Shown here one piece after another: positions 40,573 through 54,676 of a DNA stretch of 64,000 nt. A model generated the notes under the pieces. The model worked only from the letters and a program-made list of their open reading frames with translations, was not told the DNA's origin and made no database searches. A program made the translations under genes and the position numbers. Location: positions 19,514,592-19,578,591 of the forward strand of contig OZ025242.1 of NCBI GenBank assembly GCA_964019155.1, given 5' to 3'. Positions within the stretch are counted from its first letter, which is position 1, and the number at the start of each line of letters is the position of its first letter. This stretch comes from Osedax fenrisi. Its lineage: Eukaryota; Annelida; Polychaeta; Sabellida; Siboglinidae.

Positions 40573-40990
40573 TTAATTTTGCTTGGATATATGGCCCGGA
40601 TTCAGTACCTCTATAAACATGTTTGAGAAGATCATATTACTGCAAGCTGATATCAGTCTTAACATTTTAAGGAGCCACACATTATTATCAACTATATACC
40701 AGTTATATGGATCGAATAGATCTAACTTCAAAATAAGTGCAGAGAACAAATTCATCGGACAATGATTCCGATGAATTTCTTCCGATGGTGGAGTCTGTAG
40801 TCGCCGCGTTCTCTATGCTGTCTCTTCCATATATCTCCCTGTGATCCAATTCGCTGAATAACTCGCCATCTACCGTATCTAAATCGCTATTGTTATTCGA
40901 GAATATTTCTTCATCGACCTGTCCTATATTTCTACTAATCGTATTACGATTTATATTCGTTGAATCGTCTTTTTTATTTTTACATTTCAT
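40573..40990 (-). CDS. Minus-arm ORF, hybrid copy D2b
   Basis: The left part (MNLFSALILKLDLF frame, 40755 to 40573; LDHREIYG) is D-b type. The right part, with the MKCKNKKDDS start and ISRNIGQVDEE, is D-a type. The change of type lies between 40855 and 40885, so this ORF is a recombination product. Confidence 0.4.
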
Positions 40991-41002
40991 TGTTAACAAT
41001 AG

Positions 41003-41818
41003 TTATATATATTTTATATTAATATTAATATTGTGTTTGATGTACGTAATGATTCAATTGAAGATACGGTAAATATAAAATCAAATGAATATGAAACGAG
41101 TAAACATACAAATTTAATTCCTATAAAAGATTTAAAGAGATTATCGACATTGTTATCAAATTTAGCGAATAATGATTTACCAACAAATCGAGATTTAGTA
41201 TCGAACGAAAATAAAATAGAAAATGATAACGATGATTTACAAAAACTAGCAAAATCATTGAACTCTATACCGTACGAAGAACTCGATATTATAAGGCAAA
41301 TAATATCAAAGGCAAATAATAAAAGATACGGGGATACATTAGATAGTCTACGAGATGATTGTAAAGAAACGTCTACGAATAAGAAACGAAAAATAAATGA
41401 ACAAAGAAGAGAAGGTGATATTTCGGCGATATTTGAAAATATAGTTACCAATGAAATGTAAAATAAAAAAGATGATTCAACGAATATAAATCGTAATACG
41501 ATTAGTAGAAATGTACACGTCGACGAAGAAATATTCTCGAATAACGGTAGCGATTTAGATACGGTAGATGGCGAGTTATTCAGCGAATTGGATCACAATG
41601 AGATATATGGAAGAGACAGCATAGAGAACGCGACTACTACACACTCCACCATCTGCCTACCAGAGTTCGTTTCGTTAGACAGCGATCTAGAAGATATCGA
41701 TTCCGCTAGCGAAGAAGCATCCAATAGGACAATGTTAGAATTGATATCTACGGTAAGTTGTGAATCTATTCTAAGCGATATGATCGATACCACCATGAAG
41801 AATCCTTCTCTTTCTTAA
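41003..41818 (+). pseudogene. Plus-strand acidic gene family, hybrid copy D2b (D-a type)
   Basis: Entirely D-a in sequence: open through FDVRNDS to a TAA at 41459, then open to 41816-41818. Confidence 0.6.
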
Positions 41819-42846
41819 TACAACAGATCACCTTATGCACAGATATTTAAAACAACAAAGAAACTTGATCTCGCAATCTACCAAAATATACTTTAAACTA
41901 TAATTGTATATATATACACATTTATATATATATATATATTTATAAATGTAGAACATATGAATATAGTGCCTTTAAACCTACGTGTACATTCAAAATAACT
42001 TGTTAATTATTATATAAAAACTATAATTTAAGGATCGGCGTTACGTTCATGTTATTTATTATCAAACAAATTAATTGTTATTAAAATATGCAAATATAAT
42101 TATTTATCTTAAAAAATATGTATAATTTGTATTTCAAAAGTAACTATTAATGCCTAAAATACATATTATAAACATACCTCTGTAAAAAAAAGTGATGTGA
42201 AATATTTAGTAAATTATTTAATTCAATTTTTGTTACCTTATCATTATTATCAGAGAATATAAAATTAGAGATTATAATACATATAAATGTAATCTACATA
42301 TTAACATTTTGTTTGGTTATATAATACTCAATCGTAAAAGTTTCGACTTTTTAGTATATCCATTTTTTATAATTTAGTAAACATAAAATAAAACTAATAC
42401 TTCAGTATTATTCTAATCAGAAGCTTATATCACTGGTTTTTTTCTATTTTTATGCAATATATAAAACCCAATAGATTTTGTTTCCTTGTATGACTCTTTA
42501 TAATGATGTAGAATATATACATAATATATAGAAAATATAAAGTTAGGCTATTGAATAATGTAATATAAATATATATAATGTATAGATACAATTATTTTCA
42601 AAATCAGGCATACAAATATGTTTATTATTTGTAGAATAAACATTGATTAACGTATAGGTAACCTACTTGATAAGCGAGAATGATAGGGACATAATATTAA
42701 TACATTTGAATTTTATATAGGTTATAACAAACATACAAATTACCTTTTTTTTATATAAAATCTCAAAAGTTAACGGTGTTCAAGTAGAACACAAATTCCC
42801 TATCTTTTACATGTAACGACGCAAATGTAACCCCAGAACTTGTAAG

Positions 42847-42847
<1 letters not shown>

Positions 42848-42929
<82 letters not shown>
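42848..42929. repeat. Complex (TA)n tract, second in D2
   Basis: Counterpart of 38371-38453. Confidence 0.85.
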
Positions 42930-42934
<5 letters not shown>

Positions 42935-42961
42935 AATATAGATTGACGATTGGTGACTAAG

Positions 42962-43126
42962 ATGAGCGAACCTAACAGAATACATAAAATAAATATCTTC
43001 AAAAATGCGTTGGATTATATACATTACTTGGATATCATTTATCGTAAAATAAACCTATTTATACATATATATATATACATATATGTATATATATATTATT
43101 TAAAGTTTACTGATAGTGTAACTTAA
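42962..43126 (+). CDS. Short conserved ORF MSEPNRI, D2b form
   Basis: Same 54-codon frame as at 19802. Confidence 0.3.
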   Translation: MSEPNRIHKINIFKNALDYIHYLDIIYRKINLFIHIYIYIYVYIYYLKFTDSVT

Positions 43127-44149
43127 ATACTGCATAATTTATGTTTAGAGCAAAACATCATTCTCTGCCACCAAACTTACAGAATCTATTCAAGGTTAAG
43201 GCTTATGATAATCTAGTTCAGGGCTACAGTTGTGGAACAATTTAACAAAATATTTAGAATTAAAAATAGTATATATGATTTAATTTAATACTAATTATAA
43301 AAAGGTTTTGATACATTTTTATGATGACAATTAACTTTTATTAATACCCAACTTGATAAAATAGATAACTAATGATATTTATTATTTTTAATTATCACAC
43401 TAATGATATTAATTGACCAATGATACTTTTTATATTGTTTTATTTTTATTATTTACATTTATTTTATTTATTTGTTGACATAATATAAATTCTAAAAAAC
43501 ATTTTCATGTTCTCATGCATAATATAAAATTACACTCTTGACTTATTATAAAAAATATTAATATAAAAAATTAATTACTTTTTAGTTTAATTTTTTTTAA
43601 TTTTGTTGACATAATAAATTACCAACATATAAATTACCCAAACATATTTTACTCTTTTTCCATTTATGACTTAATATACAATTAATAACAACAACACATA
43701 CTTTACATTCTTTTGACAACATATACAATTATGAAAATTTGAAATTTTGAATTATTATAAAATAATTGAAAAATAATTTATACTAATTAAATTTATTTTA
43801 GAGTATTAATTACAAAAATATTTGTTATTAGGTATTGGCTTATTATTGTGTATTATTGTATTTATATTTGTATTTAAACTTTATATTTATTTACGTTTTG
43901 TCGAATTATTAATTTGTTTAAACAAATTTGTTTTAAGTATTTTATTTTATTTTATTTTATATGTCTTACTTTAAATTTTATTTATTACATGATGAATGAC
44001 ATTATGAGGAGTTTTTTAAAATGTATTCTATCGATTTTAATATTGTATTGTATTTATAATAAAATATTACTATTATAACAAGTAATCTATTAGAATAACA
44101 CATTTAATAATGTTAACTATATTTTATATTGTGTGTTTTTTATAAGGTA

Positions 44150-44404
44150 ATGGCTGATTTTTGTGTTAATGTGGATATGGTACGTATCGAGGAAATGGAT
44201 ATATTTGTAGTGAGAGGTAATTATTGTCAGTGTTCGTATTATAGAAACAAATATGATCCCTACGGCATTGGACCTGACGCACCCATATACTCGAAGTTGA
44301 TACACCATCTATCCTCATTATTTTCAATTATTGTTGGCTATTCTGGATATAAATTTAATAATTTAATATCTCTGATTTTTTATAAATGTATTATTCTAAT
44401 ATAA
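44150..44404 (+). CDS. Small ORF MADFCVNV, copy 3
   Basis: Same protein as at 20990. Confidence 0.45.
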   Translation: MADFCVNVDMVRIEEMDIFVVRGNYCQCSYYRNKYDPYGIGPDAPIYSKLIHHLSSLFSIIVGYSGYKFNNLISLIFYKCIILI

Positions 44405-44544
44405 AACTAATTAATTAAATTTGTATTGATAATTTTGTTATTATGTATATAACTTTTACTAATTTTAAATCTTAAAATTTTATTTTATCATATTTATTTT
44501 AATTTTACTTTTACTATAATGTTCTCCTCATAAATGTTATTTAG

Positions 44545-44616
44545 GAAAGTGAAACTGGTAAACGAATAGATAATCAACGTGCTTCTTCGTTTACCATGGT
44601 CATGCCTACATTATAA
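44545..44616 (+). CDS. Exon-like tail downstream of MADFC, copy 3
   Basis: Same frame as at 21385. Confidence 0.35.
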   Translation, partial: ESETGKRIDNQRASSFTMVMPTL

Positions 44617-44845
44617 TTATATATATATATATATATATATATAATGAATACATATTTGCTATTTATAAATAGAGTAAATCATAGTAAATTATATAATGAC
44701 TAAACAATATAGGTATATATAAGTATACATATTATTAATAATAATTATAATTATATAATTATGTTATATATATATATAAATTAAATATTGTACACATAAT
44801 TTATATAAATTATATATACTAAATTATATATATATATATATAATA

Positions 44846-44902
<57 letters not shown>

Positions 44903-45051
44903 CATATAGGTAGAAAATAATAATACACAAAACATAGGAAATAGTATTAATAAGAAATTAGATGATGTTACTTAGATAATTCTACTTATAATTTGTTATC
45001 AATATAATATATTACACAATTTATATTTATATAATTTCTAAAACATAAAAT

Positions 45052-45465
45052 TTAATTTTGCTTGGATATATGGCCCGGATTCAGTACCTCTATAAACATG
45101 TTTGAGAAGATCATATTACTGCAAGCTGATATCAGTCTTAACATTTTAAGGAGCCACACATTATTATCAACTATATACCAGTTATATGGATCGAATAGAT
45201 CTAACTTCAAAATAAGTGCAGAGAACAAATTCATCGGACAATGATTCCGATGAATTTCTTCCGATGGTGGAGTCTGTAGTCGCCGCGTTCTCTATGCTGT
45301 CTCTTCCATATATCTCCCTGTGATCCAATTCGCTGAATAACTCGCCATCTACCGTATCTAAATCTCTACCGTTATTCGAGAATATTTCTTCGTCGACGTG
45401 TACATTTCTACTAATCGTATTACGATTTATATTCGTTGAATCATATTTTTTATTGTATATTTCAT
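45052..45465 (-). pseudogene. Minus-arm ORF, copy D2c (D-b type, start codon lost)
   Basis: Same ATG to ATA loss as D1b. MNLFSALILKLDLF frame open from 45234 to 45052. Confidence 0.45.
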
Positions 45466-45514
45466 TGTTAACAATAGTTATATATATATTTTATATTAAT
45501 ATTAATATTGTCTT

Positions 45515-46294
45515 TGATGTACGTAACGATTCAATTGAAGATACGGTAAATAGAAAATAAAATGAATATGAAACGAGTAAACATACAAATTTAATTCCTA
45601 TAAAAGATTTAAAGAGATTATCGACATTGTTATCAAATTTAGCGAATAATGATTTACCAACAAATCGAGATTAAGTATCGAACGAAAATAAAATAGAAAA
45701 TGTAACGACGATTTACAAAAACTAGCAAAATCATTGAACTCTATACCGTACGAAGAACTCGATATTATAAGGCAAATAATATCAAAGGCAAATAATAAAA
45801 GATACGGGGATACATTAGATAGTCTACGAGATGATTGTAAAGAAACACATACTAATAAGAAACGAAGAATAAATGAACAAAGAAGAGAAGGTGAAATTTC
45901 GGCGATATTTGAAAATATAGTTAACAATGAAATGTACAATAATAAAGATGATTCAATGAATATAAATCGTAATACGATTAGTAGAAATGTACACGACGAC
46001 GAAGAAATAATCTCGAATAACGATTGCGATTTAGATACGGTAGATGGCGAGTTATTCAGCGAATTGGATCACAAGGAGATATATGGAAGAGACAGCATAG
46101 AGAACGCGACTACTACACACTCCACCATCGGCCTACCAGAGTTCGTTTCGTTAGACAGCGATCTAGAAGATATCGATTCCGCTAGCGAAGAAGCATCCAA
46201 TAGGAGAATATTATAATTGATAGATACGGTAAGTTGTGAATCTATTCTGAGCGAAATGATCGATACCACCATGAAGAATTCTTCGCTATTTTAA
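45515..46294 (+). pseudogene. Plus-strand acidic gene family, copy D2c (D-b type)
   Basis: Same stop (45672) and same one-base deletion (near 45703) as D1b; open from 45734 to a TAA at 46214. Family stop at 46292. Confidence 0.6.
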
Positions 46295-47517
46295 TACAAC
46301 AGATCACCTTATGCACAGATATTTAAAACAACAAAGAAACTTGATCTCGCAATCTAAAACAAAATACTTTATACTATAATTGTATATATATATATATAAA
46401 TTATATATAAATAAACACATAAATATAAATTGACGTTTGGTGACAGCTAAGATGAGCGAACCTAACAGAATACATAAAATATATATCCTTAAAAAAAAGC
46501 ATTGGATTGTATATATATATATATATATAATATATATATTATATATATATATACATATTTCTGGAAGAAAATATACATTTATCAGGAAAAAATCAGAACT
46601 GATAGAAAATCGTTTTGTATTTCAATTATATAATATTGGCCCAAAATTATGAAATTATTATTTTAATATGATAAATATTAAAAAAATAGTATCACTTTTA
46701 AAAAATACGTCAACAAATATTTTTAGAGTTTTACTAATTTTTTTTAAAATTTGTTATTTATTACTATTTCTTATTTTATTGAATATTTTTATATTTCTAT
46801 TTTATTTTTATATTTATACTCTTTTGTATTATTATTTCAACTAATTACTATTTTATATGTTGTTTAATAATGATGAAATTTGAATATGAAATTATGAGTA
46901 CAGTAAAAAGTATATATTAATGACATTATACTTTAATTAAATCAATACATCATATACTAAATATGGTTATTTAAATTAAAATTGTGCTTCAATATAATTA
47001 ATCGATTTTAAATTTGGATTAATGATATGAATATTGTGCAGTATTGCATTCAATCGATGAGAGTGTTTGACTTAATGGATATGACTTGGCTTTTTTTAGT
47101 TTGCATGGGTTATATAATTAACATTGAAAATATGTTATTATTGTGGAAAGTATAGCTATGATTGTAGTGTATTGATTATTAGGTCATGCTCATATTATGT
47201 TGTTTCAAACTTGCACAATTTATTATATTATTCATCCATAGTTTTTGTTACAAATTTTAAATTTATTTATAAAAATTATTTTTTTAATTTTGTGTTTTTA
47301 AGTTTTATAATACTTATATTTTACCATTACACTTTGAATACAATCTCCATAGTTAATAGTTTTATTACTATACTCATAATTTTTTTTTCAACGGATGATC
47401 ATAAGCTTTGCTTCAATATGTATCCGATTTCTTATCCCAAATTATGAATTATATAAATATATAATGAATGCGTATTTGCTATTTATAAATAGAGAAAATT
47501 CTGGTAAATTATATATT

Positions 47518-47537
47518 GACTAAACAATTGTTTAGTC
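47518..47537. repeat. 20-bp palindrome, A3
   Basis: Same perfect palindrome as in A1. Confidence 0.85.
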
Positions 47538-47726
47538 ATATATTAATATAGGTATATATAAGTATACGTATTATTAATAATATATATATATATATATATT
47601 AATAATACACAGGTAGACAATAATAATACTATATATATATATATATCTATATAGAAAATACTAATAATCAAAACATAGCAAATTGTATTACTAAGAAATT
47701 AGATAATATTACTTAGATAATTCTAC

Positions 47727-48204
47727 TTATAATTTTTTATCAATATAATATATTACACAATATATATTTATATAATTTCTAAAATATAAAATATAATTTA
47801 GCTTGGATATATGGTCCGGATTCAGTACCTCTATAAACATGTTTGAGAAGATCATACTACTGCAAGCTGATATCAGTCTTAACTTTTTAAGGAGATACAC
47901 ATTATTATCAACTATATACCAGTTATATGGATCGAATAGGTTTAACTTTAAAATAAGTGCAGAGAATAAATTCATCTGACAATGTTTCCGATGAATTTCT
48001 TCCGATGGTGGAGTGTGTAGTCGCCATGTTCTCTATGCTGTCTCTTCCATATATCTCCTTGTGATCCAATTCGTTGAATAACTCGCAATCTACCGTATCT
48101 AAATCGCTACCGTTATTCGAGAATATTTCTTCGTCGTCGTGTCCTACATTTCTACTAATCGTATTACGATTTATATTCGTTGAATCATCTTTATTATTGT
48201 ACAT
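47727..48204 (-). CDS. Minus-arm ORF, copy A3
   Basis: ATG at 48204; acidic frame to 47923; second frame 47975 to 47727. Residues as in A2. Confidence 0.4.
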
Positions 48205-48285
48205 TTCATTGTTAACAATAGTTATAACTATATATATATATTTTATATTAATATTAATATTGGCTTTGATGTACGTAATGATTAA

Positions 48286-49047
48286 ATTGAAGAACCGGTA
48301 AATAGAAAATCAAATGAATGTGGAACGAGTAAACATACAAATTTAATTCCTATAAAATATTTAAAGAGATTATCGACATTGTTATCAAATTTAGCGAATA
48401 ATGATTTACCAACAAATCGAGATTTAGTATCGAACGAAAATAAAATAGAAAATGATAACGACGATTTACAAAAACTAGCGAAATCATTGAACTCTATACC
48501 ATACGAAGAACTCGATATTATAAGGCAGATAATATCAAAGGCAAATAATAAAAGATACGGGGATACATTAGATAGTCTACGAGATGATTGTAAAGAAACA
48601 TCTACTAATAAGAAACGAAGAATAAATGAACAAAGAAGAGAAGGTGAAATTTCGGCGATATTTGAAAATATAGTTAACAATGAAATGTACAATAATAAAG
48701 ATGATTCAATGAATATAAATCGTAATACGATTAGTAGAAATGTACACGACGACGAAGAAATAATCTCGAATAACGATTGCGATTTAGATACGGTAGATGG
48801 CGAGTTATTCAGCGAATTGGATCACAAGGAGATATATGGAAGAGACAGCATAGAGAACGCGACTACTACACACTCCACCATCGGCCTACCAGAGTTCATT
48901 TCGTTAGACAGCGATCTAGAAGATATCGATTCCGCTAGCGAAGAAGCATCCAATAGGAGAATATTATAATTGATAGATACGGTAAGTTGTGAATCTATTC
49001 TGAGCGAAATGATCGATACCACCATGAAGAATTCTTCGATATCATAA
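48286..49047 (+). pseudogene. Plus-strand acidic gene family, copy A3
   Basis: Open from after the TAA at 48283 to a TAA at 48967; family stop at 49045. One private change (LPEFIS for LPEFVS). Confidence 0.55.
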
Positions 49048-49256
49048 TACAACAGATCACCTTATACACAGATATATAAAACAACAAAGAAACAAGATCT
49101 CGCAATCTAAAACAAAATATTTTATACTATAATTTTATGTATATATATATATATATAGGTAAATATATTATATACATATAATATACACAAAACCTATACC
49201 TATAAATACCTATAAATATACACATAAATATGGATTGACGTTTGGTGACAGCTAAG

Positions 49257-49349
49257 ATGAGCGAACCGAATAGAATACAGAAAATAAATATCCTTAAAAA
49301 AAGCATTGGAATTATATACATCACGTGGATATCATTTATCGTAAAATAA
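49257..49349 (+). CDS. Short conserved ORF MSEPNRI, A3
   Basis: Same 30-codon frame as in A1. Confidence 0.25.
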   Translation: MSEPNRIQKINILKKSIGIIYITWISFIVK

Positions 49350-49363
49350 ACTTACATATATAC

Positions 49364-49403
<40 letters not shown>

Positions 49404-50290
49404 CCGGAAGAAAACATACATTTATCAGGAAAAAATCAGAACTGATAGAAAATCGTTTTGTATTTCAATTATATAATATTGGCCCAAAATTATGAAATTA
49501 TTATTTTAATATGATAAATATTAAAAAAATAGTATCACTTTTAAAAAATACGTCAACAAATATTTTTAGAGTTTTACTAATTTTTTTTTAAAATTATTTA
49601 TTTATTACCATTCCTTATTTTATTGAATATTTTTATATTTCTATTTTATTTTTATATTTATACTCTTTTGTATTATTATTTCAACTAATTACTATTTTAT
49701 ATGTTATTTAATAATGATGGAATTTGAATATGAAATTATGAGTACAGTAAAAAGTATATATTATTGACATTATATTTAATTACATCAATACATCATATAC
49801 TAAATATGTTTATTTAAATTAATATTGTGCTTCAATACAATTTATCGATTTTAAATATTGATTAATGATATCAATATTTTCCAGTATTGTATTCAATCAA
49901 TGAGAGGGTTTGACTTAATGGATATAACTCGGCTTTTTTTTTAGTATGCATGGGTATATAATTAACATTGAAAATATGTTATTATTGTGGCAAGTGTAGC
50001 TATGATTGTAGTGTATTGTTTATTGGGTCATGCTCATATTATGTTGTTTCAAACTTGCACAATTTATTATCTTATTCATCCCTAGTTTTTGTTTCAGATT
50101 TTAAATTTATTTATAAAAAATATTTTTTTAATTTTTTGTTTTAAAGTTTTATAATACTTATATTTTACCATTACACTTTAAATACAATCTCCATAGTTAA
50201 TATTTGTATTACTATACTCATACATTTTATTTTTAACGGATGATCAAAGCTTTGTTTCAATATCTATCCGGGTTATTATACCAAATTCTG

Positions 50291-50328
<38 letters not shown>

Positions 50329-50698
50329 TGAATGCGGATTTTCTATTTATAAATAGAGAAAATTCTTGTAAATTATATAATGACTAAACAATATAGGTAT
50401 ATATATAAGTATACGTATTATTAATAATAAGTATATTATATATAAATATATATATAAATTAAATATAGTATACATAATTTATATAAATTATATATACTAA
50501 ATTATATATATATATTATTAATACACAGGTAGACAATAATAATACTGCATATATAGATAATACTAATACTCAAAACATAGGAAATAGTATTACTAATCAA
50601 TTAGATAATGTTACTTAGATTATTCTACTTATTATTTGTTATCAATATAATATATTACACAATATATATTTATATAATTTCTAAAATATAAATTTAAT

Positions 50699-51105
50699 TT
50701 AGCTTGGATATATGGTCCGGATTCAGTACCTCTATAAACTTGTTTGAGATGTTCCTATTACTGCAATCTGATATCAGTCATAACATTTTAAGGAACGACA
50801 CATTATTATCAACTATATACCAGTTATATGGATCGAATAGGTCTAACTTCAAAATAAGTGCAGAGAATAAATTCATCTGATAATATTTCCGATGAATTTC
50901 TTCCGATGGTGGAGTGTATAGTCGCCGCGTTCTCTATGCTGTCTCTTCCATATATCTCCTTGTGATCCAATTCGCTGAATAACTCGCCATCTACCGTATC
51001 TAAATCGCTACCGTTATTCGAGAATATTTCTTCGTCGACGTGTCCTACATTTCTACTAATCGTATTACGATTTATATTCGTTGAATCATCTTTATTATTG
51101 TACAT
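50699..51105 (-). pseudogene. Minus-arm ORF, copy B3
   Basis: Acidic frame open from the ATG at 51105 to 50824; MNLF frame interrupted as in B1. Confidence 0.35.
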
Positions 51106-51157
51106 TTCATTGTTAACAATAGTTATATATATATTTTATATTAATATTAATATTGTC

Positions 51158-51940
51158 TTTGATGTACGTAACGATTCAATTGAAGATACGGTAAATAGAA
51201 AATAAAATGAATATGAAACGAGTAAACATACAAATTTAATTCCTATAAAAGATTTAAAAATATTATCGACATTGTTATCAAATTTAGCGAATAATGATTT
51301 ACCAACAAATCGAGATTTAGTATCGAACGAAAATAAAATAGAAAATGATAACGATGATTTACAAAAACTAGCAAAATCATTGAACTCTATACCGTACGAA
51401 GAACTCGATATTATAAGGCAAATAATATCAAAGGCAAATAATAAAAGATACGGGGATACATTAGATAGTCTACGAGATGATTGTAAAGAAACGTCTACGA
51501 ATAAGAAACGAAAAATAAATGAACAAAGAAGAGAAGGTGATATTTCGGCGATATTTGAAAATATAGTTAACAATGAAATGTAAAATAAAAAAGATGATTC
51601 AACGAATATAAATCGTAATACGATTAGTAGAAATGTACACGTCGACGAAGAAATATTCTCGAATAACGGTAGCGATTTAGATACGGTAGATGGCGAGTTA
51701 TTCAGCGAATTGGATCACAAGGAGATATATGGAAGAGACAGCATAGAGAACGCGACTACTACACACTCCACCACCTGCCTACCAGAGTTCGTTTCGTTAG
51801 ACAGCGATCTAGAAGATATCGATTCCGCTAGCGAAGAAGCATCCAATAGGACAATGTTAGAATTGATATCTACGGTAAGTTGTGAATCTATTCTAAGCGA
51901 TATGATCGATACCACCATGAAGAATCCTTCTCTTTCTTAA
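51158..51940 (+). pseudogene. Plus-strand acidic gene family, copy B3
   Basis: Stops at 51203 and 51581; open to 51938-51940. Same pattern as B1 and B2. Confidence 0.6.
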
Positions 51941-52396
51941 TACAACAGATCACCTTATGCACAGATATTTAAAATAACAAAGAAACTTGATCTCGCAATC
52001 TACCAAAATATACTTTAAACTATAATTGTATATATATACACATTTATATATATATATATTTATAAATGTAGAACATATGAATATAGTGCCTTTAAACCTA
52101 CGTGTACATTCAAAATAACTTGTTAATTATTATATAAAAACTATAATTTAAGGATCGGCGTTACGTTCGTGTTATTTATTATCAAAAAAATTAATTGTTA
52201 ATAAAATATGCAAATATAATTATTTATCTTAAAAAAGATGTATAATTTGTCTTTCAAAAGTAACTATTAATGCCTAAAATACGTATTATAAACATACCTA
52301 TGTAAAAAAAAAGTGATGTGAAATATTTAATAAATTATTTAAATCAATTTTTGTTATCTTATAATTATTATCAGAGAATATAAAATTAGAGATTGT

Positions 52397-52427
<31 letters not shown>

Positions 52428-52978
52428 GTAATCTACATATTACAATTTTGTTTGGTTATATATAATACTCAATCGTAAAAGTTTTCGACTTTTAGTATAT
52501 CCATATTATATAATTTAGTAAACATAAAATAAAAATAATACTTTAGAAGCTTATATCTCTGGACTTTTTTTTATATTGTTATGAAATATGTAAAACCCAA
52601 TAGCTTTTGTTTCCTTGTATGAATCTTTATAATGATGTAGAGTATATACATAATATATAATAACTATAAAGTTAGGCTATTAAATAATGTAATATAAATA
52701 TATATATATATATAATGTATAGATACAATTATTTTTAAAATCAGGCATACAAATATGTTTATTATTTGTAGAGTAAACATTGATTAACGTATACTTGATA
52801 CACGAGAAGTATAGGGACATAATAGTAATACATTTGAATTTTATCTAGGTTATAAGTTATAACACACATTACAATTATTTTTGTTTATAAAATCTCAAAA
52901 GTTATCGGTGTCCAAGTAGAGCACAAATATCCTGTCTTTTACATGTAACCACGCTAACATAACTCCCGAACTTATAAG

Positions 52979-53015
<37 letters not shown>

Positions 53016-53855
53016 CTGGAAGAAAACATACATTTATCAGGAAAAAACCAGAACTGATAGAAAATCGTTTTGTATTTAAATTATTGGCCCATAATTTGGA
53101 ATTATTATATGATAAATATTAAAAAAATATTATCACTTTAAAAAATACGTCAAAAAATGTTTTTAAAGTTTTACTCATTTTTTTATATATTGTTTTATTA
53201 ATCCCTATTTCATATTTTATTGACTATTTTATATTTATATTTTATTTTTACCAATTACTATTTTATATGTTATTTAATAATGATGACATTTGAATATGAA
53301 ATTATGAGTACAGTAAAAAGTATATATTAATATGACATTATACTTTAATTAAATCAATACATCATATACTAAATATTTTTATTTAAATTAATATTGTGCT
53401 TCAATACAATTTATCGATTTTAAATTTTGATTAATGATATGAATATTTTCCAGTATTGTATTCAATCGATGAGAGGGTTTGACTTAATGGATATGACTTG
53501 GCTTTTTTTAGTTTGCATGGGTTATATAATTAACATTGAAAATATGTTATTATTGTGGCAAGTGTAGCTATGATTGTAGTGTATTGATTATTGGGTCATA
53601 CTCATATTATGTTGTTCAGACTTGAATAATGTATTATCTTACTCATCCCTAGTTTTTGTTACAAATTTTAAATTTATTTATAACAATTATTTTTTAATTT
53701 TGTGTTTTTAAGTTTTATAATACTTATATTTTACCATTACACTTTGAATACAATCTCCATAGTTAATATTTGTATTACTATACTCATACATTTTTTTCAA
53801 CGGATGATCATAAGCTTTGCTTCAATATGTATCCGATTTCTTATCCCAAATTATG

Positions 53856-53886
<31 letters not shown>

Positions 53887-53979
53887 ATGAATGCGTATTT
53901 TCTATTTATAAATAGAGACAATTCTGGTAAATTATATAATGACTAAACAATATAAGTATATATAAGTATACGTATTATT

Positions 53980-54025
<46 letters not shown>

Positions 54026-54200
54026 TACACAGGTAGACAATAATAATACTATATATATATAGAAAATACTAATAATCAAAACATAGGAAATTGTATTACT
54101 AAGCAATTAGATAATATTACTTAGATAATTCTACTTATAATTTGTTATCAATATAATATATTACACAATTTATATTTATATAATTTCTAAAACATAAAAT

Positions 54201-54612
54201 TTAATTTTGCTTGGATATATGGTCCGGATTCAGTACCTCTATAAACTTGTTTGAGATGTTCCTACTACTGCAAGCTGATATCAGTCTTAACATTTTAATG
54301 AGCGACATATTATTATCAAGTATATACCAGTTATATGGATCGAATAGGTTTAACTTCAAAATAAGTGCAGAGAATAAATTCATATGATAATGTTTCCGAT
54401 GAATTTCTTCCGATGGTGGAGTGTATAGTCGCCGCGTTCTCTATGCTGTCTCTTCAATATATCTCCTTGTGATCCAATTCGCTGAATAACTCGCCATCTA
54501 CCGTATCTAAATCGCTACCGTTATTCGAGAATATTTCTTCGTCGACGTGTCCTACATTTCTACTAATCGTATTACGATTTATATTCGTTGAATCATCTTT
54601 TTTATTGTACAT
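54201..54612 (-). pseudogene. Minus-arm ORF, copy C3 (nonsense at codon 53)
   Basis: Same TGA as C2 (54454-54456). MNLFSAL frame open from 54383 to 54201. Confidence 0.5.
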
Positions 54613-54676
54613 TTCATTGTTAACAATAGTTATATATATATATATATATATATATTATATTAATATTAATATTGTC

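Larger units (their letters stand above)
43091..44616 (+). repeat. D-specific 1.5-kb segment, copy 3
   Basis: Third copy, generated by the 4.5-kb internal duplication of D2. Confidence 0.8.
23421..46557 (+). repeat. Higher-order repeat copy 2 (A2-B2-C2-D2)
   Basis: Second copy of the series. A2, B2 and C2 align to A1, B1 and C1 at near-constant offsets of 23717-23728. There is no C' unit. Instead D2 holds an additional ~4.48-kb duplicate (39675 versus 44150 for the same ORF). The extra unit in copy 1 and the extra piece in copy 2 nearly cancel, which is why both periods are near 23 kb. Confidence 0.93.
34738..46557 (+). repeat. Monomer D2 (triple module: D-a, hybrid, D-b)
   Basis: Order: D-a module (36096-37341), long tail, D-specific segment, hybrid module (40573-41818), long tail, D-specific segment, D-b module (45052-46294). 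The hybrid and the second D-specific segment form a 4475-bp tandem duplicate (39675 versus 44150) absent from D1. Confidence 0.88.
46558..49400 (+). repeat. Monomer A3
   Basis: Third A unit; same layout as A2. Confidence 0.88.
49401..53012 (+). repeat. Monomer B3
   Basis: Third B unit; long tail about 52060-52980 without a gene. Confidence 0.88.
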
